Source: Candidatus Binatia bacterium
GTDB lineage: Bacteria; Desulfobacterota; Binatia; UBA9968; JAJDTQ01
DNA length: 45,123 nt
Assembly: GCA_022824205.1 (NCBI GenBank)
Contig: JAJEAI010000164.1
Location: 1-45,123, forward strand
Direction of reading: 5' to 3'
Under the pieces are notes generated by a model. The model searched no databases. It was not told where the DNA came from and was given only the letters and a program-made list of their open reading frames with translations. Below are positions 8,770 to 17,424 of this stretch, piece by piece (within the stretch, counting starts at the first letter, position 1; the number at the start of each line of letters is the position of its first letter). The position numbers and the translations under genes are program-made.

Positions 8770-9933
8770 ATGGCGCGGCAGTATCGTTATATTTCGGCGG
8801 ACAGCCATTTCGAGTCACCCCCGGACATGTGGACGCAGCGGGTGCCGGCGAAGTACCGGGACCGGGCGCCGCGGCGCATCAAGCTGTCCAACGGCATGGA
8901 CGCCATCGTCGAGGAAGGCAAGCCCATCGAGTACAGCGGCACCAACCAGTTCGCCGGAAAGTCTCCCGAGGAGTTCAGTCCCGTGGGGCTGGACTTCGAT
9001 CACGCCCGCGGCGCGGGCACGGGCGAAGAGCGGCTCAAGGAGCAGGATGCCGACGGCATCGACGCCGAAGTGCTCTACGCCACCGAGGCGCGCAACACCG
9101 CCATCCGCGACAAGGACGCGTTCCTGGCCATCGTGCGCGCCTTCAACGACTACTTCATCGAGGACTTCTGCGCGGCGGCGCCGGACCGGCTCATCGGCGT
9201 GGCCGTGCTGCCGAACATCGGCGTCGACGAGGACGTCGCCGAGATGACACGCTGCGCCGGGAAGGGCTTCAAGACGGTGCGGCTGCACACCTATCCCAGC
9301 GGCAAGGGCCATCCCACGCCCGAGGACGACCGCTTCTGGGCGGCGGCGCTGGACCTGGACATGCCGCTCACCATCCACACCTCGTTCCCGCAACGCACGC
9401 GCGGGCGCGACGTCTATCATCTGAAGTACCCGAGGGAGCCGCAAGGGGAGGAGCGTCCGCCCGACTTCCTCCAGCGCATTGCCCGTCACGGCATCTATCA
9501 CTGCGGCGCCGTCGAGGCCGCGCAGCTTGTTCTCGCGGGCGTCTTCGACCGTTTCCCCAAGCTGCGTATCTACTGGGCGGAGAACAACATCGGCTGGATT
9601 CCGTACTTCTACCAGCAGATGGACCAGGCCTATACGGTCAGCGCCTCATGGGCCGAACGGCTGCTGGGGCTCAAGCGCCTGGACCGGCTTCCGAGCGAGT
9701 ATCTCAAGGAGCACGCGCTGTGGGGTTTCTTCGACGACCCCATCGGCGTGGATCTCCGCCACCACGTGGGCGTGGACAAGATCATGTGGTCCACGGACTT
9801 CCCCCACATCGTCACCCACTGGCCCCGTTCCCTGGAGGTCATGGAGCAACAGCTCGCCGGCGTGCCCGACGACGAGCGGGGACTGATGCTCGCGGGCAAC
9901 GCGGTGCGCTTTTTCCACCTGGACGCGGCGTGA
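8770..9933 (+). CDS. Amidohydrolase family 2 (TIM-barrel) protein
   Basis: A 387-residue metal-dependent TIM barrel of the amidohydrolase-2/ACMSD-like group. The N-terminal metal site is represented by YISADSHFESPPDMW, later ligands by LTIHTSFPQ and HGIYHCGAVEAAQ, and the catalytic Asp by KIMWSTDFPHIVTHW. Relatives are decarboxylases or hydrolases of aromatic breakdown intermediates, for example aminocarboxymuconate semialdehyde decarboxylase. GCGGAGGA lies 7-8 bases before the ATG. It follows the M29-like gene on the same strand with a repeat unit between, so they may be one transcript. The substrate cannot be inferred from sequence alone. Confidence 0.83.
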   Translation: MARQYRYISADSHFESPPDMWTQRVPAKYRDRAPRRIKLSNGMDAIVEEGKPIEYSGTNQFAGKSPEEFSPVGLDFDHARGAGTGEERLKEQDADGIDAEVLYATEARNTAIRDKDAFLAIVRAFNDYFIEDFCAAAPDRLIGVAVLPNIGVDEDVAEMTRCAGKGFKTVRLHTYPSGKGHPTPEDDRFWAAALDLDMPLTIHTSFPQRTRGRDVYHLKYPREPQGEERPPDFLQRIARHGIYHCGAVEAAQLVLAGVFDRFPKLRIYWAENNIGWIPYFYQQMDQAYTVSASWAERLLGLKRLDRLPSEYLKEHALWGFFDDPIGVDLRHHVGVDKIMWSTDFPHIVTHWPRSLEVMEQQLAGVPDDERGLMLAGNAVRFFHLDAA

Positions 9934-10022
9934 CTTGAGCGTCACCCGGCGGCACGGGACATGAACGGAGCCTGCCGCTCGGCGTTGGGAGACCTGCGGT
10001 TGGGGTTGGGGAGTTGGCGTCC

Positions 10023-10072
10023 TTCGACTTCGCTCCGCTCGCGCTCCGCTACGCTCAGGACGAACGGATTGG
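10023..10072. repeat. GCTCCGCT-type intergenic repeat
   Basis: CTTCGACTTCGCTCCGCTCG followed by CGCTCCGCTACGCTCAGGAC contains tandem CGCTCCGCT blocks. A related fragment (GGCTTCGCTCCGCTCGTCAT) lies near 10788 and another CTCCGCTCGTCCCG near 19887. It sits between the convergent amidohydrolase and methyltransferase genes and looks like a second short dispersed repeat. Confidence 0.5.
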
Positions 10073-10131
10073 TTGATCTCGCTTCCATTCCTCCTTGGCG
10101 TCTTCCCTGTGATCGAGTTTGGAATCTCCGC

Positions 10132-10773
10132 TCAGGCGGCCGGTTCGCCGGCGCGGTTTCCCAGGACGGCGTAGAGGGGGTCGCCGCTTGCGTCCTCGGG
10201 GATGGGGGTAGCGGACCGCACCTGCTCCCAGTTGCCGGCTTCGGTCAGGTACGATTCCACGAGCTGTTGATGCCCCTCCCCGGTGAGGTGGTGCCAGATT
10301 GCCACGGCCTTGGTGGGGAAGCAGCGGTTGGAGAACGTAATGACGAGCGGCCCGCCCGGGGTCACGACGCGGCCGATGTCGCGGATCACCTCGATCGGCT
10401 TGACCAGGTAGTCCACGGACACGCAGATGCACGCGGCGGCGAACTCGCCGTCGGCGTAGGGCAGGGTGGGGCGGTCGTTGAGGTTTTGCACGGTGTAGGC
10501 GGTGAGGCGGGGATTGGCCCGGAGTTCCGGCTCGTTCATGCCCAGCCCCACGACTTGCCTGAAGGCCATTTCCGGGGGCAGGTGGCTGATCCAACTGCTC
10601 ATCAGGTCGAGGACCGCGCCGCCGGCGGGCAGCGTTTCGCGGTAGAGTTGAGTCACCGCGGCGATGGCGCGGTCGTCGATATGGGTCACCAGCCGGGGCT
10701 CCTCGTAGAATTCCTCGTCGGGTGACTCGTCCATGCGCGCGAACGCTTGCGGCGGCAGCGGGTGGGTGATCAT
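10132..10773 (-). CDS. Class I SAM-dependent methyltransferase-like protein
   Basis: A 213-residue protein resembling type 11 methyltransferases. LPAGGAVLDLMSSWISHLP is at the position of the SAM-binding glycine loop but lacks the usual GxGxG, LPYADGEFAAACICVSVDYL corresponds to motif II/III, and RVVTPGGPLVITFSNRCFP is the motif after it. The SAM loop is degenerate (DLMSSW), as in a known uncharacterised subgroup, so methyl transfer is likely but unproven. The ATG at 10773 has no clear ribosome site; an internal Met at 10734 is an alternative. The gene converges on the amidohydrolase and starts next to a repeat-filled region. Confidence 0.65.
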   Translation of the reverse strand: MITHPLPPQAFARMDESPDEEFYEEPRLVTHIDDRAIAAVTQLYRETLPAGGAVLDLMSSWISHLPPEMAFRQVVGLGMNEPELRANPRLTAYTVQNLNDRPTLPYADGEFAAACICVSVDYLVKPIEVIRDIGRVVTPGGPLVITFSNRCFPTKAVAIWHHLTGEGHQQLVESYLTEAGNWEQVRSATPIPEDASGDPLYAVLGNRAGEPAA

Positions 10774-11292
10774 GTTACGGCTTCGCTCCGCTCGTCATTC
10801 CGCGCCACAGGCCGTGCGGACTTCCACTCGGCTCCACCTGTATTGGAAATGGCACCAACCCCCAAACCGTCATTCCCGCGGAACAGGCTCTGTCGAATCG
10901 CTGCTTCCTGGCGACTCAACGCCAATCCGTCCTTCCCGCGGCAGCGGGATTCCAGGGGCGGGGGCGGGGCGCTACAGCGGCGTTTCCCCGCTCCACCACC
11001 CCTGGATTCCCGCTTCCGCGGGAATGACGGTTTGGGGGTTGGTGCCATTTCGTGTCGAGGAGTATTTGACACAGCCTGTTTCCTGGGAATGACGATTCGG
11101 GAGGTTCCCGATAACCCTGCTCCGCCGCTTGAACCTCACCTACAGTGATACTCCCTACAATTTCCCCTTTGTCCTTGGAAATTCCATCCCGCTTGCCTCC
11201 CGGGCCTCTCCATGCTTCCAGCTTCTGCAACATTGGGGTTAGTATAGTAGGATTGCCAGGCGCGGTTTACAAACACGGCAACGGGAGGGTTC
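10774..11292. repeat. 519-bp intergenic region filled with palindromic repeats
   Basis: No gene is supported here. The region holds a 38-bp perfect inverted repeat (10846-10883 with 11014-11051), a REPIN-like doublet nested within it (10929-11028), and a further half unit at 11065-11094 (TTTGACACAGCCTG, then GGGAATGACG). Open frames here only translate the repeats. The last 100 bases before the EttA start are free of repeats and presumably hold its promoter; TATAGT near 11246 is a possible -10. Confidence 0.8.
10929..11028. repeat. REPIN-like doublet A
   Basis: Two inverted copies of the ~30-base palindromic unit (10929-10958 and 10999-11028) flank a ~40-base GC-rich spacer containing CTACAGCGGCGTTTCCCCGC. 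The spacer is homologous to that of doublet B (22087-22186) in opposite orientation, so the whole 100-bp element moves or is copied as one block. The left unit carries a few mismatches to the consensus. Confidence 0.75.
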
Positions 11293-12978
<1,686 letters not shown>

Positions 12979-12981
12979 CCC

Positions 12982-14499
12982 TCAGCCCCCCGCCTGTTTC
13001 ACGAAATCCGACAGCCGCTCGCCGATCATGATCGAGGTGACGTTGGTGTTGGCGTGCACCACCGTGGGCATGATGGAGGCGTCCGCCACCCACAGGTTGT
13101 CCATGCCGTGCACCTGGAGGTTCTGACCCACCACGGTCTCGCTGTTGGAGGCCGGGCCCATGAGGCAGGTGCCGACGCCGTGGTGGTAGCTGTCGTAGGT
13201 GGCGCGGGCGAATTGCGCCCAGTCCTCGCTGGGGCCGGGCGTCACCAGTTCGCCGTAGATCTCGCGCATGGCCGGCGTCTCGGCGATCTCCTTGATGAAC
13301 CCCATGGCCGTGGTCATGGCGTCGATGTCGCGCTGGTCCTCCAGCATCTTGGACTCGATGACCGGCAGGTCCTTGGGGTTGGCGCTCTGGAGGTACATCT
13401 GGCCGCGGTTCATCTGCTCCAGCAGCGCCGCGGACAGCGGGATGGTGGTCTGGATGCCTTCCACCTGCGTGGGCGGACGCAGCGCGATGTGGAAGTTGGC
13501 GCAGTCGCGGTCCGCGTGGCTCTTGTAGATGTAGCGGATGCGCGGGATGATCCAGTCCGCGTCGAAGTTCTCCTTGCACGCGAAGGTCATGTAGACCACC
13601 GCGTGGTCCTGGTAGTTCTGGCCCACGCCGGGGAGGTCCTTCACGACCTGGATGCCCAGCTTCTGAAGGTCGGCGGCGCGTCCGATGCCCGACAGCATCA
13701 GCAGCGGGGCCGAGTGGTACACCCCGGCGCTCACCACCACGTGGTTGCCGGTGGCGGTCTCCTGGCGCCCGTCCTTCTCGTAGCGCACGCCCGTGACCCG
13801 GTTGCCGGAGATGTCCAGGCCCATCACCTCGGCCTCGGCCTCGATGGTGAGGTTGGCGCGGCCGCGCGCCGGGTCGAGGTAGGCCACCACCGTGGACTGC
13901 CGCTTGCCGTCCTTGATGCTGAACGGCGGATGGCCGATGCCCTCGGGGTCGGGGATGTTGGTGTCCTCCAGGCGCGCCAGCCCCTTCTGCTGGCCGGCCT
14001 CGATGAACGCCTGCACCGGGTCGGCGGCGTCCGTGTTGTCGAAGGTGAAGGGGCGCTTCACGTACAACGGTCCGGAGTTGCCGTGAATCGGGCTGTCCGG
14101 AAAGTCCTGGTCGGACTCCAGGCGCTTCAGCACCGGCAGGACCTTGTCCCACGACCAGTCCGGGTTGCCGGCGGCCACCCAGTTGTCCATGTCGGGCTTC
14201 ATGGGCCGGGGCGCGGCCATGACGTTCACCGACGAGCCGCCGCCCATGATCCGCCCGGAGAGCTTGTAGCAAATGCTCCCGTCCAGGTCCCGCGGGCTCG
14301 GGTACATGGCCAGGAAGTCGGTTTCCATCAGCAGCCGCACCTGGTTCTTGGCCTCGGCCACCATCTCGGGTATGGGACGCGGGTCCGGACCCGCCTCCAG
14401 GAGCAGCACCTTGCGCCCGGAGTCTTCGGACAGGCGGCTGGCCGCCGCGCAGCCCGCGGAGCCTCCGCCGATGATGATGACGTCATAGTGTTCGGCCAT
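12982..14499 (-). CDS. GMC-family FAD-dependent oxidoreductase
   Basis: A 505-residue glucose-methanol-choline oxidoreductase. The N-terminal Rossmann motif is YDVIIIGGGSAGCAAASRLS followed by VLLLEAG; the GMC signature region is LSGRIMGGGSSVNVM. The catalytic His is expected in YHHGVGTCLMGP, and the C-terminal block is VVHANTNVTSIMIGERLSDF. Relatives include choline and alcohol dehydrogenases; the substrate is not predictable. The ATG at 14499 follows AAAGGACAGG. The gene is convergent with ettA. Length is slightly below the usual 530-560 residues but all core motifs are present. Confidence 0.88.
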   Translation of the reverse strand: MAEHYDVIIIGGGSAGCAAASRLSEDSGRKVLLLEAGPDPRPIPEMVAEAKNQVRLLMETDFLAMYPSPRDLDGSICYKLSGRIMGGGSSVNVMAAPRPMKPDMDNWVAAGNPDWSWDKVLPVLKRLESDQDFPDSPIHGNSGPLYVKRPFTFDNTDAADPVQAFIEAGQQKGLARLEDTNIPDPEGIGHPPFSIKDGKRQSTVVAYLDPARGRANLTIEAEAEVMGLDISGNRVTGVRYEKDGRQETATGNHVVVSAGVYHSAPLLMLSGIGRAADLQKLGIQVVKDLPGVGQNYQDHAVVYMTFACKENFDADWIIPRIRYIYKSHADRDCANFHIALRPPTQVEGIQTTIPLSAALLEQMNRGQMYLQSANPKDLPVIESKMLEDQRDIDAMTTAMGFIKEIAETPAMREIYGELVTPGPSEDWAQFARATYDSYHHGVGTCLMGPASNSETVVGQNLQVHGMDNLWVADASIMPTVVHANTNVTSIMIGERLSDFVKQAGG

Positions 14500-14663
14500 G
14501 GAACCTGTCCTTTCGTTTATGCGGCCGCGGGCGGTCAGCGCCTGTGTCGGCCGGCGGTGCCGCGGGGATTCGAAGCCCGGCCCTGCACCGGCATCTAGTG
14601 TCGCGTCCCGCAGATACGTGGCATGATTTGCCGGTCTTTTCCGCCGTCGGCTGCGTTACGTCT

Positions 14664-14682
14664 CCCCGGGCTTGACCCGGGG
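14664..14682. repeat. Perfect CCCCGGG hairpin
   Basis: CCCCGGG (14664-14670), loop CTTGA, CCCGGGG (14676-14682): a perfect 7-bp GC stem with a 5-base loop and no T-tract. It lies in the 292-bp stretch between the GMC gene and the MqsA-like gene, which otherwise shows nothing coding. It may be a solitary mobile palindrome or a transcript-end structure for the leftward antitoxin gene. Confidence 0.5.
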
Positions 14683-14791
14683 TCTTCCTCGCGTGGTGCC
14701 CGCCACTGCTCGTCATCGCGCCTTGCCGACGACAAAAAATCCTCCGCATATTATGCTGCGAATTAACCAGACACCACACTAGTTCTCTGAA

Positions 14792-15271
14792 TCAGAACGT
14801 AGTCGGGTTCGAAGAGACCGGGGACGCCCCCCTCTCCACGATCTCTTTCAGGTGCTGCATGATTCCGGGCAAGGCCAGCAGTCGAAGGTATCGGTCGTAA
14901 GCATGCGTTTGAATGTTGAGCCCGTTCTCCCAGCGATGCAGCGAAGCCTCGCCGATACCGGTGACCTCGGCAAACCTCGCGCGTGTCATCCCGTGATGTT
15001 CTCTGATGCGACGGATCTCATCGGGCGGGAGCACCCCGAAGTGTTCGCAGAGTGCGGTGTGTTTCAGGTCCTCGCCGACTTCATCGAGGTATTCGAAGTC
15101 GCAGGGGTTGCAGCGACGTACCGGCACGTCCACCCTCACGTCGAATGCGGATTCGCCCGTGCCGTAGGTGAACGTATGGTGATGCATCATCGTCCTGACT
15201 CCATCATCGCCACACATTGGGCACTCCAACCGTGGCGCCTCTGGCGGTGTCGTTGAGCTTTGCGATTCCAT
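14792..15271 (-). CDS. MqsA-like antitoxin (YgiT-type zinc finger plus HTH)
   Basis: About 159 residues. The N-terminal part has two CxxC pairs (ECPMCGD and RRCNPCDF) as in the zinc-binding domain of MqsA/YgiT. The C-terminal half is an Xre-like helix-turn-helix (EIRRIREHHGMTRARFAEVTG, then SLHRWENG). The ATG at 15271 follows GAGGGAAC at good spacing; a TTG at 15286 is an alternative. It begins 11 bases after the stop of the upstream gene, giving the toxin-first order seen in mqsRA and higBA. By analogy it neutralises the partner and represses the operon by binding its promoter. Confidence 0.78.
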   Translation of the reverse strand: MESQSSTTPPEAPRLECPMCGDDGVRTMMHHHTFTYGTGESAFDVRVDVPVRRCNPCDFEYLDEVGEDLKHTALCEHFGVLPPDEIRRIREHHGMTRARFAEVTGIGEASLHRWENGLNIQTHAYDRYLRLLALPGIMQHLKEIVERGASPVSSNPTTF

Positions 15272-15282
15272 GTCGGGTTCCC

Positions 15283-15801
15283 TCAACCTTCGTGTTCAGA
15301 GTAATGAAAGCTGCGTCCGACTATCTGCCCGGAACGCAGTTGGAGCTTGACGTAGAGTTGGGGTTGACCGCGCCCGATATCGATCTTCATGACGTAACCG
15401 GCCGCCCCTTGTGGTTTGTCGAGTTGAATTGGCTCCACTGGGTGGCCCGCTTCGATTTTGGACGCAATGAACTCCCAAGCTGTGGCGTCGGTAAAGTGGT
15501 TCTCAAACAAAGCGTTCGGGTTGCGGACCTGTGTCGGTCGCCAATCGGTCGGCATCTCAGGACTGAACTCAGCGCGACGGGCGTTTTTCCTCTTGGCGAG
15601 AACAACCAACTGGTGTCTCGTCGCCGCGTCTATGTCCAATATCTGCTCCGACGCGACGAAGAGAGCCGGTTTTCGGAAATCATATGGCTCCGCGTAGCGA
15701 GTTTCAAGCACATCTGGTTTTCGTTTGATCGGATCTCGGTCATTGTCGAAGGGCCTTGATCGGCCTCCTTCAACTATGATCGGCAGTTTTCGACGCACCA
15801 T
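15283..15801 (-). CDS. Putative toxin partner of the MqsA-like antitoxin
   Basis: A 172-residue protein without a domain I can name securely. The C-terminal half ends QPQLYVKLQLRSGQIVGRSF and then HYSEHEG, a beta-rich pattern (product binds or cuts RNA in several TA toxins) that often accompanies YgiT-type antitoxins. The N-terminal half is basic and contains VVLAKRKNARRAEFSPE. It is the first gene of a two-gene leftward operon with the MqsA-like gene, 11 bases apart. Length exceeds MqsR (98 residues), and no MqsR signature is visible, so it may be a different toxin class. Base composition is less GC-rich than its neighbours, which suggests recent acquisition. Confidence 0.6.
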   Translation of the reverse strand: MVRRKLPIIVEGGRSRPFDNDRDPIKRKPDVLETRYAEPYDFRKPALFVASEQILDIDAATRHQLVVLAKRKNARRAEFSPEMPTDWRPTQVRNPNALFENHFTDATAWEFIASKIEAGHPVEPIQLDKPQGAAGYVMKIDIGRGQPQLYVKLQLRSGQIVGRSFHYSEHEG

Positions 15802-15970
15802 TAGGGCCGGTCGGGGATTCTCTTGCCGCAGGCTCTTAGGCTCACGAGTTTGACTCAGGAGGAAGCTTGCGTTATCAACGGCGGGTGTCGCGCGGCTGAG
15901 GCTCCGGTTCGCAAATCATTGCCGTGCCCAACGTGCTCACTACGAGTCCACCCACGCCATCACCTACGCC

Positions 15971-16873
15971 ATGTATCCCGCCGCCTTCGACTACTCCGTT
16001 GCCGAATCCGTGGACCATGCCATCGACCTTCTCCAACGTCATGAGGAGGGGGCGAAGCTCTTGTCGGGCGGGCAGAGTCTTGTGCCGCTGATGAAGCTCA
16101 GGCTGGTGCAGCCGACCCACGTCATCGACATCGGGCGACTTGGCGGATTGTCGGACGTGCGCGAGGACGCCACGGCCGGGGTGGTCCGCATCGGCGCCCT
16201 GGCCACCCACGCGCAGGTGGGGGCCTCCACCGTCGTTCGGGAGAAGCTGCCGCTGATGACCGAAGCCGCGGGGGTCATCGGCGACGCGCAGGTGCGGGGC
16301 TGGGGGACATTGGGCGGAGCGCTGGCGGAGGCGGATCCGGCGGGAGACTGGGGTCCGGTGATGCAGGCGCTGGAGGGACGAGTGGAGTGCACGGGGCCGT
16401 CGGGGATCCGGGTTGTGGAGGCGGCGTCGTTCTTCGTCGACGCCTATACCACGGTGCTGGCGGACGACGAGATGATCACGGGGCTTCAGGTGCCCGTGCC
16501 GTCGAAGGGCAGCGCCGGGGCCTATCTCAAGATGGAGCGCCGGGCGGGGGATTTCGCCGTGGCCAGCGTGGCGGTGCAGCTCGAGCTGGACGGCGCGGGG
16601 AACTGCACGAAGGCCGGCGTGGCGCTGGGGGCGGCGGGACTCACGCCCATCAAGGCGGTCGCGGCCGAGGAAGCCCTGCGCGGGCAACCGGTGGCCCAGG
16701 AGACCGTGGAGGCCGCGGCCGAGCGCGTCATGGAGGCGGCGAATCCGCTGGCGGACGTGCGCGGGTCGAGCGACTACAAGCGGGCCGTGTGCGGAGCATT
16801 GTTCTGGAAAGCCGTGGACATGGCGTTGCGGCGCCATCGGGGCGAAACCGTGAAAGGTGGCCATGTCCGTTAG
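15971..16873 (+). CDS. Molybdenum hydroxylase, FAD-binding medium subunit
   Basis: A 300-residue CoxM/CutM-like subunit that passes electrons between the Fe-S subunit and an acceptor through FAD. The FAD motifs are AKLLSGGQSLVPLMKLRL at residues ~28-45 and the region WGTLGGALAEADPAGDWGPV, where most relatives have TIGGSLAHADPAAD; the altered residues are conservative. The C-terminal domain (LADVRGSSDYKRAVCGALFW) is typical. It is the first gene of a medium-small-large cluster in the same order as aerobic CO dehydrogenase-type enzymes. The start has no strong ribosome site. The next gene begins 59 bases downstream. Confidence 0.9.
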   Translation: MYPAAFDYSVAESVDHAIDLLQRHEEGAKLLSGGQSLVPLMKLRLVQPTHVIDIGRLGGLSDVREDATAGVVRIGALATHAQVGASTVVREKLPLMTEAAGVIGDAQVRGWGTLGGALAEADPAGDWGPVMQALEGRVECTGPSGIRVVEAASFFVDAYTTVLADDEMITGLQVPVPSKGSAGAYLKMERRAGDFAVASVAVQLELDGAGNCTKAGVALGAAGLTPIKAVAAEEALRGQPVAQETVEAAAERVMEAANPLADVRGSSDYKRAVCGALFWKAVDMALRRHRGETVKGGHVR

Positions 16874-16932
16874 CATGAGAAGACGTATGGCCGTCAACGG
16901 CGGAACCGGGACTGGCCGCGCAGGGTATTTTC

Positions 16933-17424
16933 ATGTCCGATAAGGCGAAGATCCGCATCACCATCAACGGCGTCGTGCACGAACGCGAGGCGCCGCCGCG
17001 CATGTTGCTGGTGGACTACATCCGCGACGTGGTGGGCCTCAAGGGTACGCGCTACGGCTGCGACACCAGCAACTGCGGCTCGTGCACCATCGTCATGGAC
17101 GGCCGGAGCGCCAAGTCCTGCACCTTCCTGGCGGTCCAGGCGGACGGGCGCGAGGTGACCACCATCGAGGGACTCGCCGAAGGCAGCGCACTGAATCCGC
17201 TGCAGGCGGCGTTTCAGGAGGCCCACGCGCTCCAGTGCGGCTTCTGCACCTCGGGCATGGTCATGTCCGCGCACGCGCTGCTGGCGCACAATCCCGCCCC
17301 TTCGGTGGAGGAGATACGCGAGGGGATCATCGGCAACCTGTGCCGCTGTACCGGCTACGTGCCGGTGATCGAGGCGGTGCAAGCGGCCGCCCGCCGGCTG
17401 GATCCCAAGGGAGGGACCCCATGA
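16933..17424 (+). CDS. Molybdenum hydroxylase, [2Fe-2S] small subunit
   Basis: A 163-residue subunit with the complete set of eight cluster cysteines. C43, C48, C51 and C63 form the plant-ferredoxin-type cluster ([11 protein letters not shown]...C), and C102, C105, C137 and C139 the second, all-helical cluster (QCGFC ... CRC). It carries electrons from the molybdenum centre to FAD. Its stop overlaps the start of the large subunit (ATGA at 17421), so the two are translationally coupled. Length and motifs are fully typical for CoxS/CutS-like proteins. Confidence 0.94.
   Translation: MSDKAKIRITINGVVHEREAPPRMLLVDYIRDVVGLKGTRYGCDTSNCGSCTIVMDGRSAKSCTFLAVQADGREVTTIEGLAEGSALNPLQAAFQEAHALQCGFCTSGMVMSAHALLAHNPAPSVEEIREGIIGNLCRCTGYVPVIEAVQAAARRLDPKGGTP

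Noticed and set aside
15217..15759. 180-residue rightward frame opposite the putative toxin
   Set aside because: The leftward frame has a proper ATG, sits 11 bases before an MqsA-like gene and shows a family-like C-terminus.
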